Shown: in pieces, positions 25,708 to 36,700 of the stretch
Position numbering within the stretch: the stretch's first letter is position 1
Layout: every line of letters starts with the position of its first letter
Assembly: GCA_016718825.1 (NCBI GenBank)
Contig: JADKCL010000038.1
Location: 22,665-86,664 of the forward strand
Direction of reading: 5' to 3'
DNA: 64,000 bases
Origin: Bacteroidota bacterium
GTDB lineage: Bacteria > Bacteroidota > Bacteroidia > J057 > JADKCL01
The notes under the pieces: model-generated
What the model was told of the DNA's origin: nothing
The model's input: only the letters and a program-made list of their open reading frames with translations
Databases searched by the model: none
Position numbers and translations under genes: made by a program

Positions 25708-27809
25708 CCTTTGAGGGTATTTCTCAAATCAATCAAATCCATTTTCACGGAAATCAGCCACTTCCTTGATTTCGTGTCCTTGCCCACAAGGCGGAAGGCG
25801 TAGGGTCCGGGTTTCACCATTTTTGAATCCAAAACCGTGATTTGACCATCCTTGGCGATCGAAAGACCCTGTGGGAATTTGCCGGATTCCACCTCGACAG
25901 TCACCAGTTTCATGTCTTTTCCGACAATTTGCACAAGGTTGACTTCCACACCGGTCGGAATGGGCAATCTGCTGAATGTCCGCTCTGCCTGCTTGAAAAC
26001 CAGCCCTTTGACAAGTTCAATTTTGGTAAACACCTCACAATGGGGCTGCGCATGCGTCGAACCGTGGACCACGATTTCGTAGGTTCCGGGAAGGTGCCCT
26101 TGCCCCGGCTTTGCAATTATCTCGCCGGATTCCGTGAACAATAGGCCTGTTGGCAAACTTCCGCCGACAATTTTCGCACCCTTCAACCCAAGTTGGTCGA
26201 CGGTCACGGTGGCAATCGTTTCGCCGCCGATCAAGGGTAACTCAATCCCTAGGAACTGTGCCTCCGTTTGGTACAATCCTGTCGTGGTTTTGCCTGCAAC
26301 GAAATTGAGGATGACATCGACAAGATATTGGATTTTATTGGCGCCAATTCCTTGAATGCGAAGGGTATATCTTCCAGGAGTCAGAAGTTCCGGATTGGTG
26401 ACCAGCAGCTTTGCAGTGGAATCCATCGCAATTCCTTCAGGCAATTTGCCTTCCACGAGCTTGTATTCCAACAGCGTGGATCCATCGGCAGTGATTTGTG
26501 TCAACGCCGCTCCCTTTTGTTGTGGGACAAGAATTTCAGCGGAAATGAATTGCACACGAACGATTTCTCCCGACCCATTTCCGGTTGCGGCTCCGATTGC
26601 GAGGGTGATTTGATGCTGGGTCTCACCGCCTGCGCTGTCCATGGTGGTCACCGTAAGGGCGTAATTTCCTTCTCTCAGTTTTGCTTGGTCGGCCACCGAA
26701 AACACGCCGGTGGCGGTATGGAACCGGATACCGGGAGGGAAGTTCCCCGTTGTGACCTGGGCTTCGACAATATCGCCATCAAGATCTTTGGGATAGGCGA
26801 GGATTGTACCATTCTTCAGTTCGGAGATCGGAGCAACTGCCTCAACAATATAGGTCGCCTCTTCATCATACCCGAAAACGATTTCAGGCACGGAAAGCTT
26901 GAAAACGAAACCCAAGTTGGTCGTTCCGGAGATTTCGAGCCCATCAAAATAGCCTGGAAGCAATTTTACAGGATCACTGACTTCGATATTGCCCTTGCTG
27001 CTCAGCGCCAACCCTGCTGGCAACCTGCCGGCACTGATCGCTGCGGTTTGCAAAGTACCGGAAAGGACCGTGAGCCTGACGACGAGGTCTCCTTTTTTAC
27101 AGCGGTCGATGCTGCGCGTGGGCAACAATTCCAGCATGGCGACACGCACCCATTTCTCCAATTGCAGGCGGAAATCGGGACGGCTTTCCCATCGTTGCCG
27201 CCAATAACCAAGCTCCTCACGGAAGATGTTGACAGCTGAATGGTTTCCCAAGTTGTCAATATTCGGAGCCATTTCATCAAAAAAACGGGCGAGTACACCG
27301 TCTTCGGGAGCCTCCGGCAAAATGTCCAGGACTTCGAATGTCGTGTTGGTGAGGACGGTCGTCAATTCGACCTTTCGTTGCAGGATATGGGTTTGTTCGA
27401 TTTCGCTGACGCCGTAGGAGCTTTCGATCAATGCCGAAGAAGCTTCGCCAATGCCCTTCAAAAGTTCTCCAAAGATGGAAGTCACAATTCGCACGACGAC
27501 TTCAGCGCCCTCACCGGCCTGCAGCGAGGCGAGCATTTTCGGATTGGAAAGCAGACGGTCGAGTGCCTCGTAAGTGGCATAAACCGCATCGTAGGCGGCA
27601 ACCAAGGTGGGCAAAGGTTCGCCACCCAATGGCGAGTCGAGCCGTTTCCCGATGGCAATCAGCGGCCCATAGACCACGCCCGGCACCAATCGTGACAAAG
27701 CCGCATCCAGTTTGGGCTTGGTGCTCACAAACTGCCCCTGTAAATCACGCAGGGTTTTGCGCAATTCCTGGAATTCAGGGAAGAAGACAAATGGGACCTT
27801 GCTGCTCAT
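25704..27809 (-). CDS. eCIS-associated protein with helical head and tandem Ig/cadherin-like repeats
   Basis: A protein of 701 residues. Residues 1-230 are helical (FFPEFQELRKTLRDLQGQF). From about 240 there are roughly five repeats of about 90 residues, each with the pattern LPxGLxL...GxIxVxxPxxLxPGxY..., as in putative-Ig/cadherin-like domains (examples GLALSSKGNIEVSDP, GIRFHTATGVFSVAD, GLSIAKDGQITVLD). No signal peptide. Its position between the second baseplate protein and the tape measure matches the slot of Pvc13 fibre-like genes. I infer a baseplate or outer appendage protein; the homology to Pvc13 is not shown. Confidence 0.6.
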   Translation of the reverse strand: MSSKVPFVFFPEFQELRKTLRDLQGQFVSTKPKLDAALSRLVPGVVYGPLIAIGKRLDSPLGGEPLPTLVAAYDAVYATYEALDRLLSNPKMLASLQAGEGAEVVVRIVTSIFGELLKGIGEASSALIESSYGVSEIEQTHILQRKVELTTVLTNTTFEVLDILPEAPEDGVLARFFDEMAPNIDNLGNHSAVNIFREELGYWRQRWESRPDFRLQLEKWVRVAMLELLPTRSIDRCKKGDLVVRLTVLSGTLQTAAISAGRLPAGLALSSKGNIEVSDPVKLLPGYFDGLEISGTTNLGFVFKLSVPEIVFGYDEEATYIVEAVAPISELKNGTILAYPKDLDGDIVEAQVTTGNFPPGIRFHTATGVFSVADQAKLREGNYALTVTTMDSAGGETQHQITLAIGAATGNGSGEIVRVQFISAEILVPQQKGAALTQITADGSTLLEYKLVEGKLPEGIAMDSTAKLLVTNPELLTPGRYTLRIQGIGANKIQYLVDVILNFVAGKTTTGLYQTEAQFLGIELPLIGGETIATVTVDQLGLKGAKIVGGSLPTGLLFTESGEIIAKPGQGHLPGTYEIVVHGSTHAQPHCEVFTKIELVKGLVFKQAERTFSRLPIPTGVEVNLVQIVGKDMKLVTVEVESGKFPQGLSIAKDGQITVLDSKMVKPGPYAFRLVGKDTKSRKWLISVKMDLIDLRNTLKG

Positions 27810-29983
27810 AGGATGCGACTATTTTGTTGTTGGATCAGATCAAAAAGGCCTTCGACCTCGGTCGACAAGTCATCGGTGCGCACATCGGCTGCAAAATTTG
27901 TCGCTGCAACGACTTGCTGCCTGTAAATCTCCACATATACAGCAAGTTGTGCCCTTGTCTGGGTATTCGCACTTCCTCCTTTTTTCAAAATTTCGGATTG
28001 CAAACGCACGATTTCATCCATGGTTTCCACCAACAGACCCCCGAGTGATTGGGTCACGTCCCCGTCTTTGCTGCCATTGGCATAAGCCTCTACCAGCGCC
28101 GGATTGGTGCGCAATTGAGGATTGTCAGGAAACTGCGTCGCATTTTGAAGATCAAAGACGAGCTTTCCGGTTGAGTTGGTCAATGTAAGGGATTTTTCAT
28201 TTCCGAGATTGGAAGAGCCATTGAGCAAGACATTTCCTCCGAATACGGCCGTCACATTTCCTTTGCCTCCACCCGGATTGACCACCACAAATTGCCGGCG
28301 CGTGATGGTGAGGGTTCCCTCGACGATTTCGGCGCCGATCGTACCATTGAAACTGACAGTCTGGCCAAGCGTGGAGGTCGCAAATCCTGTCCCTTCCGTA
28401 AACCCAAGCTCAATTCCGTTTCCTTTTGACACCGTTCCGAAGCTCTTCGGGAAAAGCGGCAGCCTGAAGCTGGTTACTTGCAAACCGTATACTTTTGGAG
28501 CGAGATTCAGTAAATGACTTTGGTTGGAAGCCGTGACGGTGAAGCTGACCGCTACCAGGCGTTTCAGAATCAGAATCGGAACTGCAAGCGTAGTCTTGCC
28601 GCCTTGGTTGTCCGTCAAGGTGACCGTGCGCGGGTAGCTGCCGGCTACCAGCAGCGCTGGGTTGGAAACATAGATTTCATACTGCCCGAGCACGAGGCGC
28701 ATGCCGAGTCCAGCGGGGAGTGCCGTATCAAAGGCATAAGTGGTGAAATTGGTATTCGGATCATTGTCCTGGAACCTGAACAAGACATCGTTGAGCACAT
28801 AGGTATTGACACGCTGCCCATTGAGCACCGCCAAAATGGTGGCTTCGATGTCCCGGCGCGCATCAATATTCACTGGCACATTGCCTTTTCCTCCCAATGA
28901 GTCTGTTGTTGCAATGTTCACCACCGCGCGCACGAGGTTGGTGGTCGCATTGATCACCGTGAAATACGGGCTGTAGCTTACGGCATTGACAAACTGATTC
29001 CAGAACTCGATTTCGATGCGGGCAACGGTGCCGGGGTAACCCGATGCCGCGCCAACCACCATTTTCAAACCTAAATCTGCGAGGAGGGTGCCGCCGACTT
29101 GCGTGGCGGTTACAATTCCAGTTCCATCAGCATCCTTGATCCAAGCCAAAACTTGGTGTTTGAGGTACTGATCCACGTTTTTGACAGGGGCGTAATCCAC
29201 CGTCGGTTCTTGGTCGAGCCTTGCCTGAATGGTGCAATTAGCGACGCCAATTCCTCCGGTATTGTCCACTGTGCCAACCTGGAAGGTCAACGTGGCGATC
29301 AAGTTGCTGTCGGCTATGCTACTGTTCATCGTCGATGTGAAGGCCGCTTGATCGCTGACTTTCACCTGCAATTGATTGCCCACTTGCGTAATCGTCAAGC
29401 CCATGCTCGCCAAATTCACCGGCGGGGTGAAACTCGCGATCCCCATGTCCAACGTTTCCGAAATCGTCCCCACCAAGGTGCCGGCAACGAGTTGATCGAC
29501 GGATTTGACGGGCGGTACACCTGCAAATACAGGCGGATTGTCTCGCCGGATGGTCAATAGAATATCGACATCCGATTTGCCATGCTTCTCATCCTCGGTT
29601 TTGAGCTTGATCGTTTTGTTGTAGGTGGCTCCACTCAAGGTAAACAGCGTCCCGAGCGCGGTCGTGAATGTCGGCAAATGGCTGATATACACTTCCGCTT
29701 CGACTGGGCTACCTGTGGTCAATTGAAGGGCAAGTCCAAGTGAGGCCAAGGCCGTGGTGCCCAGCCTTTCCACCACAGTGACGAGGTCGCCATCGGCATC
29801 ACTGATCTTGGCCACGATGTCGCCGGCATTGTAGGCGTCCTGGTTTTTGCTGACCGGTGTCAACGCAACACCGACCGCCTCCTGATCCGGTTCAATCACG
29901 ATCGTGACCGTGAGCAGGGTTTCCCCGCCGTCATCGTCCATGAGGTTGACTTGCACCACAAAAGTTCCAACGATCAGAAGCAT
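27806..29983 (-). CDS. C-terminal cadherin/Ig-repeat part of the giant baseplate protein, probably frameshifted off the upstream ORF
   Basis: A 725-codon frame starting MLLIVGTFVVQVNLMDDDGG. This is the second half of an Ig-like repeat whose first half (GMTLDLINGTIAVGVP) ends the upstream ORF. Adding one base in the CC near 29984-29986 fuses them into one product of about 1963 residues, and the span then divides by three. Its repeats share the pattern VDQ(L/Y)...DADG...ADLGLK. A C-terminal helical stretch with QSEILKKGGSANTQTRAQLA follows. If the break were real, this part would need its own start at ATGCTTCTGATC. Confidence 0.6.
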   Translation of the reverse strand: MLLIVGTFVVQVNLMDDDGGETLLTVTIVIEPDQEAVGVALTPVSKNQDAYNAGDIVAKISDADGDLVTVVERLGTTALASLGLALQLTTGSPVEAEVYISHLPTFTTALGTLFTLSGATYNKTIKLKTEDEKHGKSDVDILLTIRRDNPPVFAGVPPVKSVDQLVAGTLVGTISETLDMGIASFTPPVNLASMGLTITQVGNQLQVKVSDQAAFTSTMNSSIADSNLIATLTFQVGTVDNTGGIGVANCTIQARLDQEPTVDYAPVKNVDQYLKHQVLAWIKDADGTGIVTATQVGGTLLADLGLKMVVGAASGYPGTVARIEIEFWNQFVNAVSYSPYFTVINATTNLVRAVVNIATTDSLGGKGNVPVNIDARRDIEATILAVLNGQRVNTYVLNDVLFRFQDNDPNTNFTTYAFDTALPAGLGMRLVLGQYEIYVSNPALLVAGSYPRTVTLTDNQGGKTTLAVPILILKRLVAVSFTVTASNQSHLLNLAPKVYGLQVTSFRLPLFPKSFGTVSKGNGIELGFTEGTGFATSTLGQTVSFNGTIGAEIVEGTLTITRRQFVVVNPGGGKGNVTAVFGGNVLLNGSSNLGNEKSLTLTNSTGKLVFDLQNATQFPDNPQLRTNPALVEAYANGSKDGDVTQSLGGLLVETMDEIVRLQSEILKKGGSANTQTRAQLAVYVEIYRQQVVAATNFAADVRTDDLSTEVEGLFDLIQQQNSRIL

Positions 29984-32900
29984 GGAACACCTACGGCAAT
30001 TGTTCCGTTGATCAGGTCCAAGGTCATTCCCGGAGGCATTCCCGAATACACTGTGTTGGGTGAACCCACTTTGTAGCTCGTGACAAACGTCGCCATGATG
30101 ATGGCCCCATCCGGATCGGTGAATTGCACAAGCGGCTGACCAGCTGTGAAATTGTCAATATGGCGATTGGTCTCTTGGAAGGATACAACGGCCGGTCCAT
30201 TGGGGATGAATTGAAGCGTCACCGAATGGTAGGTTACCTCACCACTTTCACTCAGGGTGGCGATGACCAATGGCCAATCAAATTGGGTGATGGTATGCAA
30301 CAGATCGCTGTCTTTGACGCGGATATCGCCCGTGCAAATGTCCAGGCATACTCCCGGCGGCAGCGGGAGCGAGTCCGGGGCAAGCCATGCACCGGTGATC
30401 GGGCTGTCGGGATCGACGACATGCGCCAAGACGTCACAATTTTCCCATTGGTCGACAATACGGCGTGGCTCCGTGACGTAATAGGCATCGGCAAGATTGC
30501 GCAGGTTGCCGAGACAGTCGACAAACCATTCGCTTTCCTCCCCGGAGGCAAGCTTACGCTCGATGAGAATTTTGTAAAAATTCTCCTGCAACATCAGGCC
30601 CTTGTCGATTTCGCCCGTCACTTCCAGGTCATTGTCGATTTCCCATAACAGCGACAGGTCCTTGTTGATCCATTGACCATTGAGCCATTCATTCCAACAA
30701 TGTTCAAAATCATACATTTGGACGGGATCGACCCAGTAGAAATGGACGTACACATGTGCGGGCGCTTCCATGCGCAGGAGGCGTTTGAACAGGCGCCTGA
30801 AATCCATTTCGGCAAATCTCCCGGCCCAGTTGGGCAGCACGACACTGATTCTGAACGAATACGGATCTTCGATATTGAGGGCCTTGCAGTTACTCAGGAT
30901 GCGCACCGGCAAGGTGGGGTCGCCATTGGCGCGTGGCCTGAGCAGGATGTGCTCTATGATGTGCAGGTTTTCAATGCTGTACAGTTCCAGAAGGTAAGCG
31001 CCCAATGCGGCAATGCATTCAGTTGCCGAGCCGAAGCTGGACAAATATCCTGCATCAACAATGCCGATGGCCGATGTTGGAACGGTTACATCCGACCGCA
31101 ATTCCCAAAAACCGCCGTTCAATACCCAATTGGCCGCATCCTGACTAAGCGGGAAAGCCAATGCGAGGTCGGATTGAAGCATCGCCTTGGTTGCTTGGAA
31201 ACTGCCGGGAACCGAAACGAAAGCAGGCAACGTTCCCGTATCATCCATCAGTTCAAACGTCCATTGGTTGGGAGACAATTCGGAGAATGTAAACCGCTCA
31301 AAAGGGTTGATATATTCCCGTTCCACCTTTGGAAGGCCTGTGAGATAGACCATCCGCTTTTTGAGTCCCTCTACTTGCAAATTGTTGAGCGCAAAATAGC
31401 TGTCCGGGACAAATCCTGCGGAGAGGGGCAGTTGGTAGTTGAAGGCAGTTCCCCGGTCGTTGCTGTGACCGCGACGCCGATCGGTTGCATTGGGATCACA
31501 GGCAAGTGAATCCGTGGCATAATTGCGCAGGAAACGGGATTGATCCGCGATCAACTTGCTGTATTGGTCTGCCTCCGGAATTTTTTTGCTGAAAACGTAG
31601 GCGGCGTACTCGCTGAAGGATTCGTTGAACCTTGCGAGTAGATGATTGAGGAAACGATGGCGCCTGTCTTGAAATCCATCTTGGTTTTCTGCCAATGCAT
31701 TGACCTTGTTCAAAATGTGATCCGGGTCGCTTGAGGGCAGGTTGACATAATCGCCATATTGTGCATCGGTCAAGCCCGTGGCATCGACAATCAGCTCCTT
31801 CACCCGCGGAACATCAAACAAAGCCTGCGTGAAATATGTGCGGTTGATACTGTCTGAATAGGAAAAGAGCAGACGAACGTTGGCTAGCTGCGAATGGAAA
31901 TTGGCCAACAATTGCTCGAAAAACAAGAGATAAGCCTTGAGCTGTTTGGCCTGCGCCATCCTCAAAGCAGGTTCGTCAGGCGCCAATCCTTCCAAGCCAA
32001 TGGCAAAGTTGGCCGGAAATTCATGCTGAATCGAATAGTATTCTTCGAGGTTGGTGTAATCGTTGGTTGGAATGTCAAAATCTCCCCGCCCGGCATTGCC
32101 ATTGAGGTGCTCCAATGCTTTGAGTTCGGAGAGATAGTTTAAGGCCTTTTGACGATCGGGTTCTTCGAATTTTCCCCCGCCGCAATCGATGCGAACATTG
32201 GAGAAGTTGTAGTTCAGCTTGGGCAAAAACCGCTCCGGCTGCACCAAACAGAGACATTCCGTGCGGCGAGATTCTTGGAGGAGACCTTGCAAATACCGCG
32301 ACAGGGAAATACTTTGGACATCTTCCACGCCGGGAATTTTCATGAATTCCTGCAGAAGGTCAGAGGTGTAGAGAATTTCACGTCGTTGCGTGAATTGGGC
32401 TTCATTGCTGTCAATGAAGCCATTGCAAAGCCACGGCCCTTCAAAAATTTCCTCCGGCCGGTAGCCTTTGTCCAACATTTCCCGCAAGGAATAGGACCTG
32501 ATGGCTGGCGAAAGATAGTTTTCAGTCGCATGATAAACCTTCGCCAAAATTGCGTCGCAGTCGGCACCGGAAGCGACAACAAGCTCCAATTCCAAGCCGA
32601 TTTCCTGCAAACTCATCGGATACACATGGTCAAAGTCTTCGCAAAGGTTGCGATGCTCTGCCAAGGCGATCCGCGCATCCTCCAAAAATCCCTTGATCAA
32701 TGCGCGCTTTCGCAAGAAATTCAGAATCAATTGGACGATTTCCTGTTGGTCGTCAAAGTCCCCGCCATCGTAGGCTGCCATTCCATAAGTGGGCGCGACG
32801 CCAATGCTTGTATCCAGAAATTCGTCTTTGAGCCTGGCAATGAACTCGTTGTAGTTGAGTACAAATTCCTGTCCTGAAATCACCTTGAGGGTCATTGGCA

Positions 32901-33696
32901 ATTCGACAGCACGTTCATTGGGATTGACTTCCAAAGTGAATTCAAAAACATAGGGCTGCAAGGGTGCTTCCGTGAGTAGCCCGTCCTTCAATCGAAGCTC
33001 AAAAACGTTGCCTCCGCCCGGTGTGGAGGAAAGCACTTGGGTATAAATGGCATCAAACTCGTCTGAAATCTCTTCCCAGACGGGAAACTCGATTTCCACT
33101 TCAAAAGGCTTTTCCTCGATTTGCCCGATCGGTTTGATCCAAAAGGTGGTAGCCAAGGAATTGTCGTTCAGATCACCAAAATCGGGATGGACATCAAATT
33201 GCAGGAAGACATTGTAAAGCCCTTTGATGTCGATTTTTTGGGTGGTCGCCGTCGCGGTATGCACAAAATGTGGCTTACCCGGGCTAGGGGGGAATTCAAG
33301 AAACAGCTCCGGAACAGGTCCGTTGGGGCTTTCTACCTTTTCGAGCCAGGCATTGCGGATTCCGCCGAGGTCGATCAGCAGTTTGCGATAATCGGTGATC
33401 GTCAGTGGTGCATTGCTCGCCACTTGTGCAAGCGTGAAAAAATCATTGAGCACTGTGCTCCCGGGGGAAGGCTCGATGATTGTTCCGATCTCAAAATCAG
33501 TGCGGTAGCCAAGATCGGTGATGGCATAACAAAGCACCTCCAAGATGGTGATGCCGGGGTCATGGGCATTGTAGTCGGTCCATATTTTGCCCGACAAAGC
33601 TGTAATGTGCTTCAGGCCTTCCAAGTAAAGACTTTGGTAGTCCATGCTTGGATCAGGTGCCAATGGCCGCGAAATGGAGGATGTAGCGTCTGCCAT
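29974..33696 (-). CDS. eCIS baseplate protein (Pvc12/Afp12-like), long form
   Basis: A frame of 1240 residues. The N-terminus YLEGLKHITALSGKIWTDYN followed by AHDPGITILEVLCYAITDLG is typical of the second large baseplate/wedge protein of eCIS. SGADCDAILAKVYHATENYL, ILYTSDLLQEFMKIPGVEDV and HIIEHILLRPR recur in this family. Near 1100 it passes into Ig-like repeats that continue in the next frame after a likely one-base loss. It starts 8 bases after the preceding baseplate gene. Confidence 0.75.
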   Translation of the reverse strand: MADATSSISRPLAPDPSMDYQSLYLEGLKHITALSGKIWTDYNAHDPGITILEVLCYAITDLGYRTDFEIGTIIEPSPGSTVLNDFFTLAQVASNAPLTITDYRKLLIDLGGIRNAWLEKVESPNGPVPELFLEFPPSPGKPHFVHTATATTQKIDIKGLYNVFLQFDVHPDFGDLNDNSLATTFWIKPIGQIEEKPFEVEIEFPVWEEISDEFDAIYTQVLSSTPGGGNVFELRLKDGLLTEAPLQPYVFEFTLEVNPNERAVELPMTLKVISGQEFVLNYNEFIARLKDEFLDTSIGVAPTYGMAAYDGGDFDDQQEIVQLILNFLRKRALIKGFLEDARIALAEHRNLCEDFDHVYPMSLQEIGLELELVVASGADCDAILAKVYHATENYLSPAIRSYSLREMLDKGYRPEEIFEGPWLCNGFIDSNEAQFTQRREILYTSDLLQEFMKIPGVEDVQSISLSRYLQGLLQESRRTECLCLVQPERFLPKLNYNFSNVRIDCGGGKFEEPDRQKALNYLSELKALEHLNGNAGRGDFDIPTNDYTNLEEYYSIQHEFPANFAIGLEGLAPDEPALRMAQAKQLKAYLLFFEQLLANFHSQLANVRLLFSYSDSINRTYFTQALFDVPRVKELIVDATGLTDAQYGDYVNLPSSDPDHILNKVNALAENQDGFQDRRHRFLNHLLARFNESFSEYAAYVFSKKIPEADQYSKLIADQSRFLRNYATDSLACDPNATDRRRGHSNDRGTAFNYQLPLSAGFVPDSYFALNNLQVEGLKKRMVYLTGLPKVEREYINPFERFTFSELSPNQWTFELMDDTGTLPAFVSVPGSFQATKAMLQSDLALAFPLSQDAANWVLNGGFWELRSDVTVPTSAIGIVDAGYLSSFGSATECIAALGAYLLELYSIENLHIIEHILLRPRANGDPTLPVRILSNCKALNIEDPYSFRISVVLPNWAGRFAEMDFRRLFKRLLRMEAPAHVYVHFYWVDPVQMYDFEHCWNEWLNGQWINKDLSLLWEIDNDLEVTGEIDKGLMLQENFYKILIERKLASGEESEWFVDCLGNLRNLADAYYVTEPRRIVDQWENCDVLAHVVDPDSPITGAWLAPDSLPLPPGVCLDICTGDIRVKDSDLLHTITQFDWPLVIATLSESGEVTYHSVTLQFIPNGPAVVSFQETNRHIDNFTAGQPLVQFTDPDGAIIMATFVTSYKVGSPNTVYSGMPPGMTLDLINGTIAVGVPCF

Positions 33697-33704
33697 ATTC
33701 TTTT

Positions 33705-36700
33705 TCAGTTCATGAACTGTTGCGCACTTTCATAAGTGATGTCATTGCAGCAGGAACTTGCTGCCTCCATTGCTTGTACCTCGGGCAGACAATGCAGACA
33801 GTCTGCATCTACTCCCGTGATGTCGTGAACCAGCGAGGTCACCAAAATCGACCTCCCCGTGGTAGCTACAGCGTCGACGACGCCTTCAAGCAATCCGTTT
33901 TTGGTCGATTGATCCATCCGGAAATTGATCACGAAATCGACATACTCCTGTTGCTCAATAAATTGAATGATATGGGACCGGTGAATATGACCACCAAAGA
34001 CGATTTCCTCCGCGTGATCAAATGCCCATGGGGACAGGAACTGCTGGATGGCCTTTTCCAATTCGGCGGTGTAGAATCCTGGATCCTTGCCGGTTACAAA
34101 TCCGACATTGCAGGTGATTTTGATCTCCTCATAAATGGGATTCGTGACCCTGAAATTCACCCAAGGCGACACGTGGGCGCGTAGAAAGGTGTCAATTTGC
34201 TTCAGAACCCTGATCGATGCTTTGGGCTCGAAGGGATTCATTCCATTCACATTGCGCATATCTGGAATACAAACCACTGTCACATGGCCCGGCGAAATTT
34301 CCCAGTCGCTGCCGCTGAGGTAGGCGGATTGCGACTCGGTATGGTTCAAGCACTTGACCTTGTAAATCGAAGGAAACTCCTCCAAAACCATCCGCTCGTA
34401 GTCCCAAATATTGATGGAGCGCTGTTTATGCCGCAGTCTTTCGCTCACGCGGGTGAGAAAAGCATCGTCTTGTTCGGGTAGTTTTCCACCAAAACTTCCG
34501 TAGGGTTGCGTCACGGACTTTACTTTAGGGTCGGTGACTTTTAATGCTTTGATCGTCCCGTTGGGCAAGGCTTTTTCCAAATGGGAAACTTCATTATCAT
34601 CGTTGACAAACTGCACGACGACTGCCTGCGCGATCACTTCGATTCCCTTGAGGTAGGCCGGCGTTCCGCGATGAATCTTGGCCCTGAGCCAATGTTTCTG
34701 ACCATCATGGCATGTATTTCCAAGATTGATGTCTGCATCCAACTCAAACCGAATCACACCGGAGGCGATCATGCCGTCGGTGGTATCCACGAGGATTTTG
34801 CGGGAAGGCAACGACTGCCACTGATTTTCTACCAAAATGCTCCAATCCAGTGGTTCACGGTCCAATTCCGGATCGGCGCTTCCTTCTGCCAATTGGAACA
34901 ACACCGACAAAGTGCTGGGAGGGATCAAACCTTCGATGCCAATGTACAAATAGCCCTCATCTGTAAATTGCGGCACCAAATAACCCTTGGCGCCCGACTC
35001 CCAGAGATAGGGATGCTCAGGCGTATGGCCAAAAGGATGCAAATGAAAAAACTGTTCCACACGGTTCTCCCACGCTTCCTTGGTAGCGGCAGTCGCACTG
35101 AGATCCAATACTGCCTTGCTGGTATAGCTGATTTTCAGTTCCTTGATGACGGGGGTATAAGGTTCGCCGGGAAAACTGGGCACCTCTGGGTTTGCATCGA
35201 CTCGACCTGCGCGCATGGCCTCCGCAACGTAAAGATCTCGGTAATATTTGTGCCCGAATGCAATCGACGGTGTGGCCAATTCCATTCGCAGGAATCCCCG
35301 CGGCGTATTGCTTTCCAATCGATTGGGTTCGGTCAAATCCAAATCCCGTGCAAACTTGCTGAGCTCGGCGCCTGAAAAGGTAATGATTGACGGCAATTTT
35401 GCTCCCTGATCGGTGGTACCTTTCTTGGAAAACAAGCAGCGGCGCTGCGTGGAGGTCAAGGGAACCCAAACGCCTTCATAGAGCAGCGAAAAATCCGCTG
35501 TCCAATGTTGGTTTTTGAATTTGAATTCGGTGGAGTTTTGGCCGGGCCCTTTTCCATGTCCTTTGTCTTCTGCTACTTTGTCCGGCTCGTATTTGCCTAT
35601 TTTTCCCTTGCCGGTCGATTTTTCCTCGGCAGTCTCCTTCGAGAAGGAGAACTTTTTTTCCGTGCCAGGCGATTCGGACATTGCTGCATCCACTTCGGCG
35701 TAGGCAGGAGCTGAATCCGGAGCCGTATTGTAGGAAACAGCGGGGGCGGTCGCAGGAGAATAAATGCCAGGTCCCGGCACGTAATTCACGGCAGAGAAGG
35801 TCATACTACGGTCCGCTGCCAAGAGCAGCGATTCGTATTGGGTATAATGGGATGCCAAATCTTCCGGCGGATCTTGCCAAGTGATTTCGAAGCTTACCAT
35901 GTCGAGCTGCTTGCCAAAGATTTCCTGGGCGCCGACGTACAGGCGAGAACCGACAACGGGCAAGGCACCAAAAGGATAAAAGGGCTTGTTGTTTTTCAAG
36001 CGGCCACCATCATTTTCAAGGACGAAGGCAGTCATGCCCGTAGCTGTAACTTTTAGCCGGATTTTTGTCGGATTCAACAACGCCAAGTATTCGTAGGCAG
36101 AAATGGTCAGATCCACTGCCATCCAAAGCGATGGATACTGTTTCGGGCTGTTGTTGATCGGTACCGGACTGCCAAGTGCTTGGTAGAGAGTATCTTCAAG
36201 CCAAACATTGGTGCCGGCGCCATAGACCGTTGCAGCGTTCCAGGAAATGCTGTTATAAACCGTTGACAGCACCTCCTGAAATGTCTGAACTTGCTCGAAA
36301 TCAGAGATTTTGGATTTGGATCCGCTCGCAGGGGCCTTGTAAACCTGCCCTCCAAACAAGCCCAGTCCATTGTAGGAGGCAACCGCAGGATTTGGATTCA
36401 ATGCCACAATTCCTAGCCCCGAATACGCGTCGGACCTTCCTTGGTTTACAAACTTCAACACAGGCCAAAGGGTGGACAGGTTGGATTTGTGGATATCCTC
36501 TGAATAGGCGACGCAGGCATCCATACCCTCATACAAGGCAATTTGCATGCTGAGCAGGAGCGTCGTTGCATAATTGATTGCGTTGGCCTCCAAATCGAGG
36601 TGATCCTTGACCTCTTGCGCCTGCGTCGCACTTGTGACAATGAAAAGATGCGCAATGGTGGCTGCTTTCCAGCCTTTTGCAGATGTGTATTCGACTTGCA

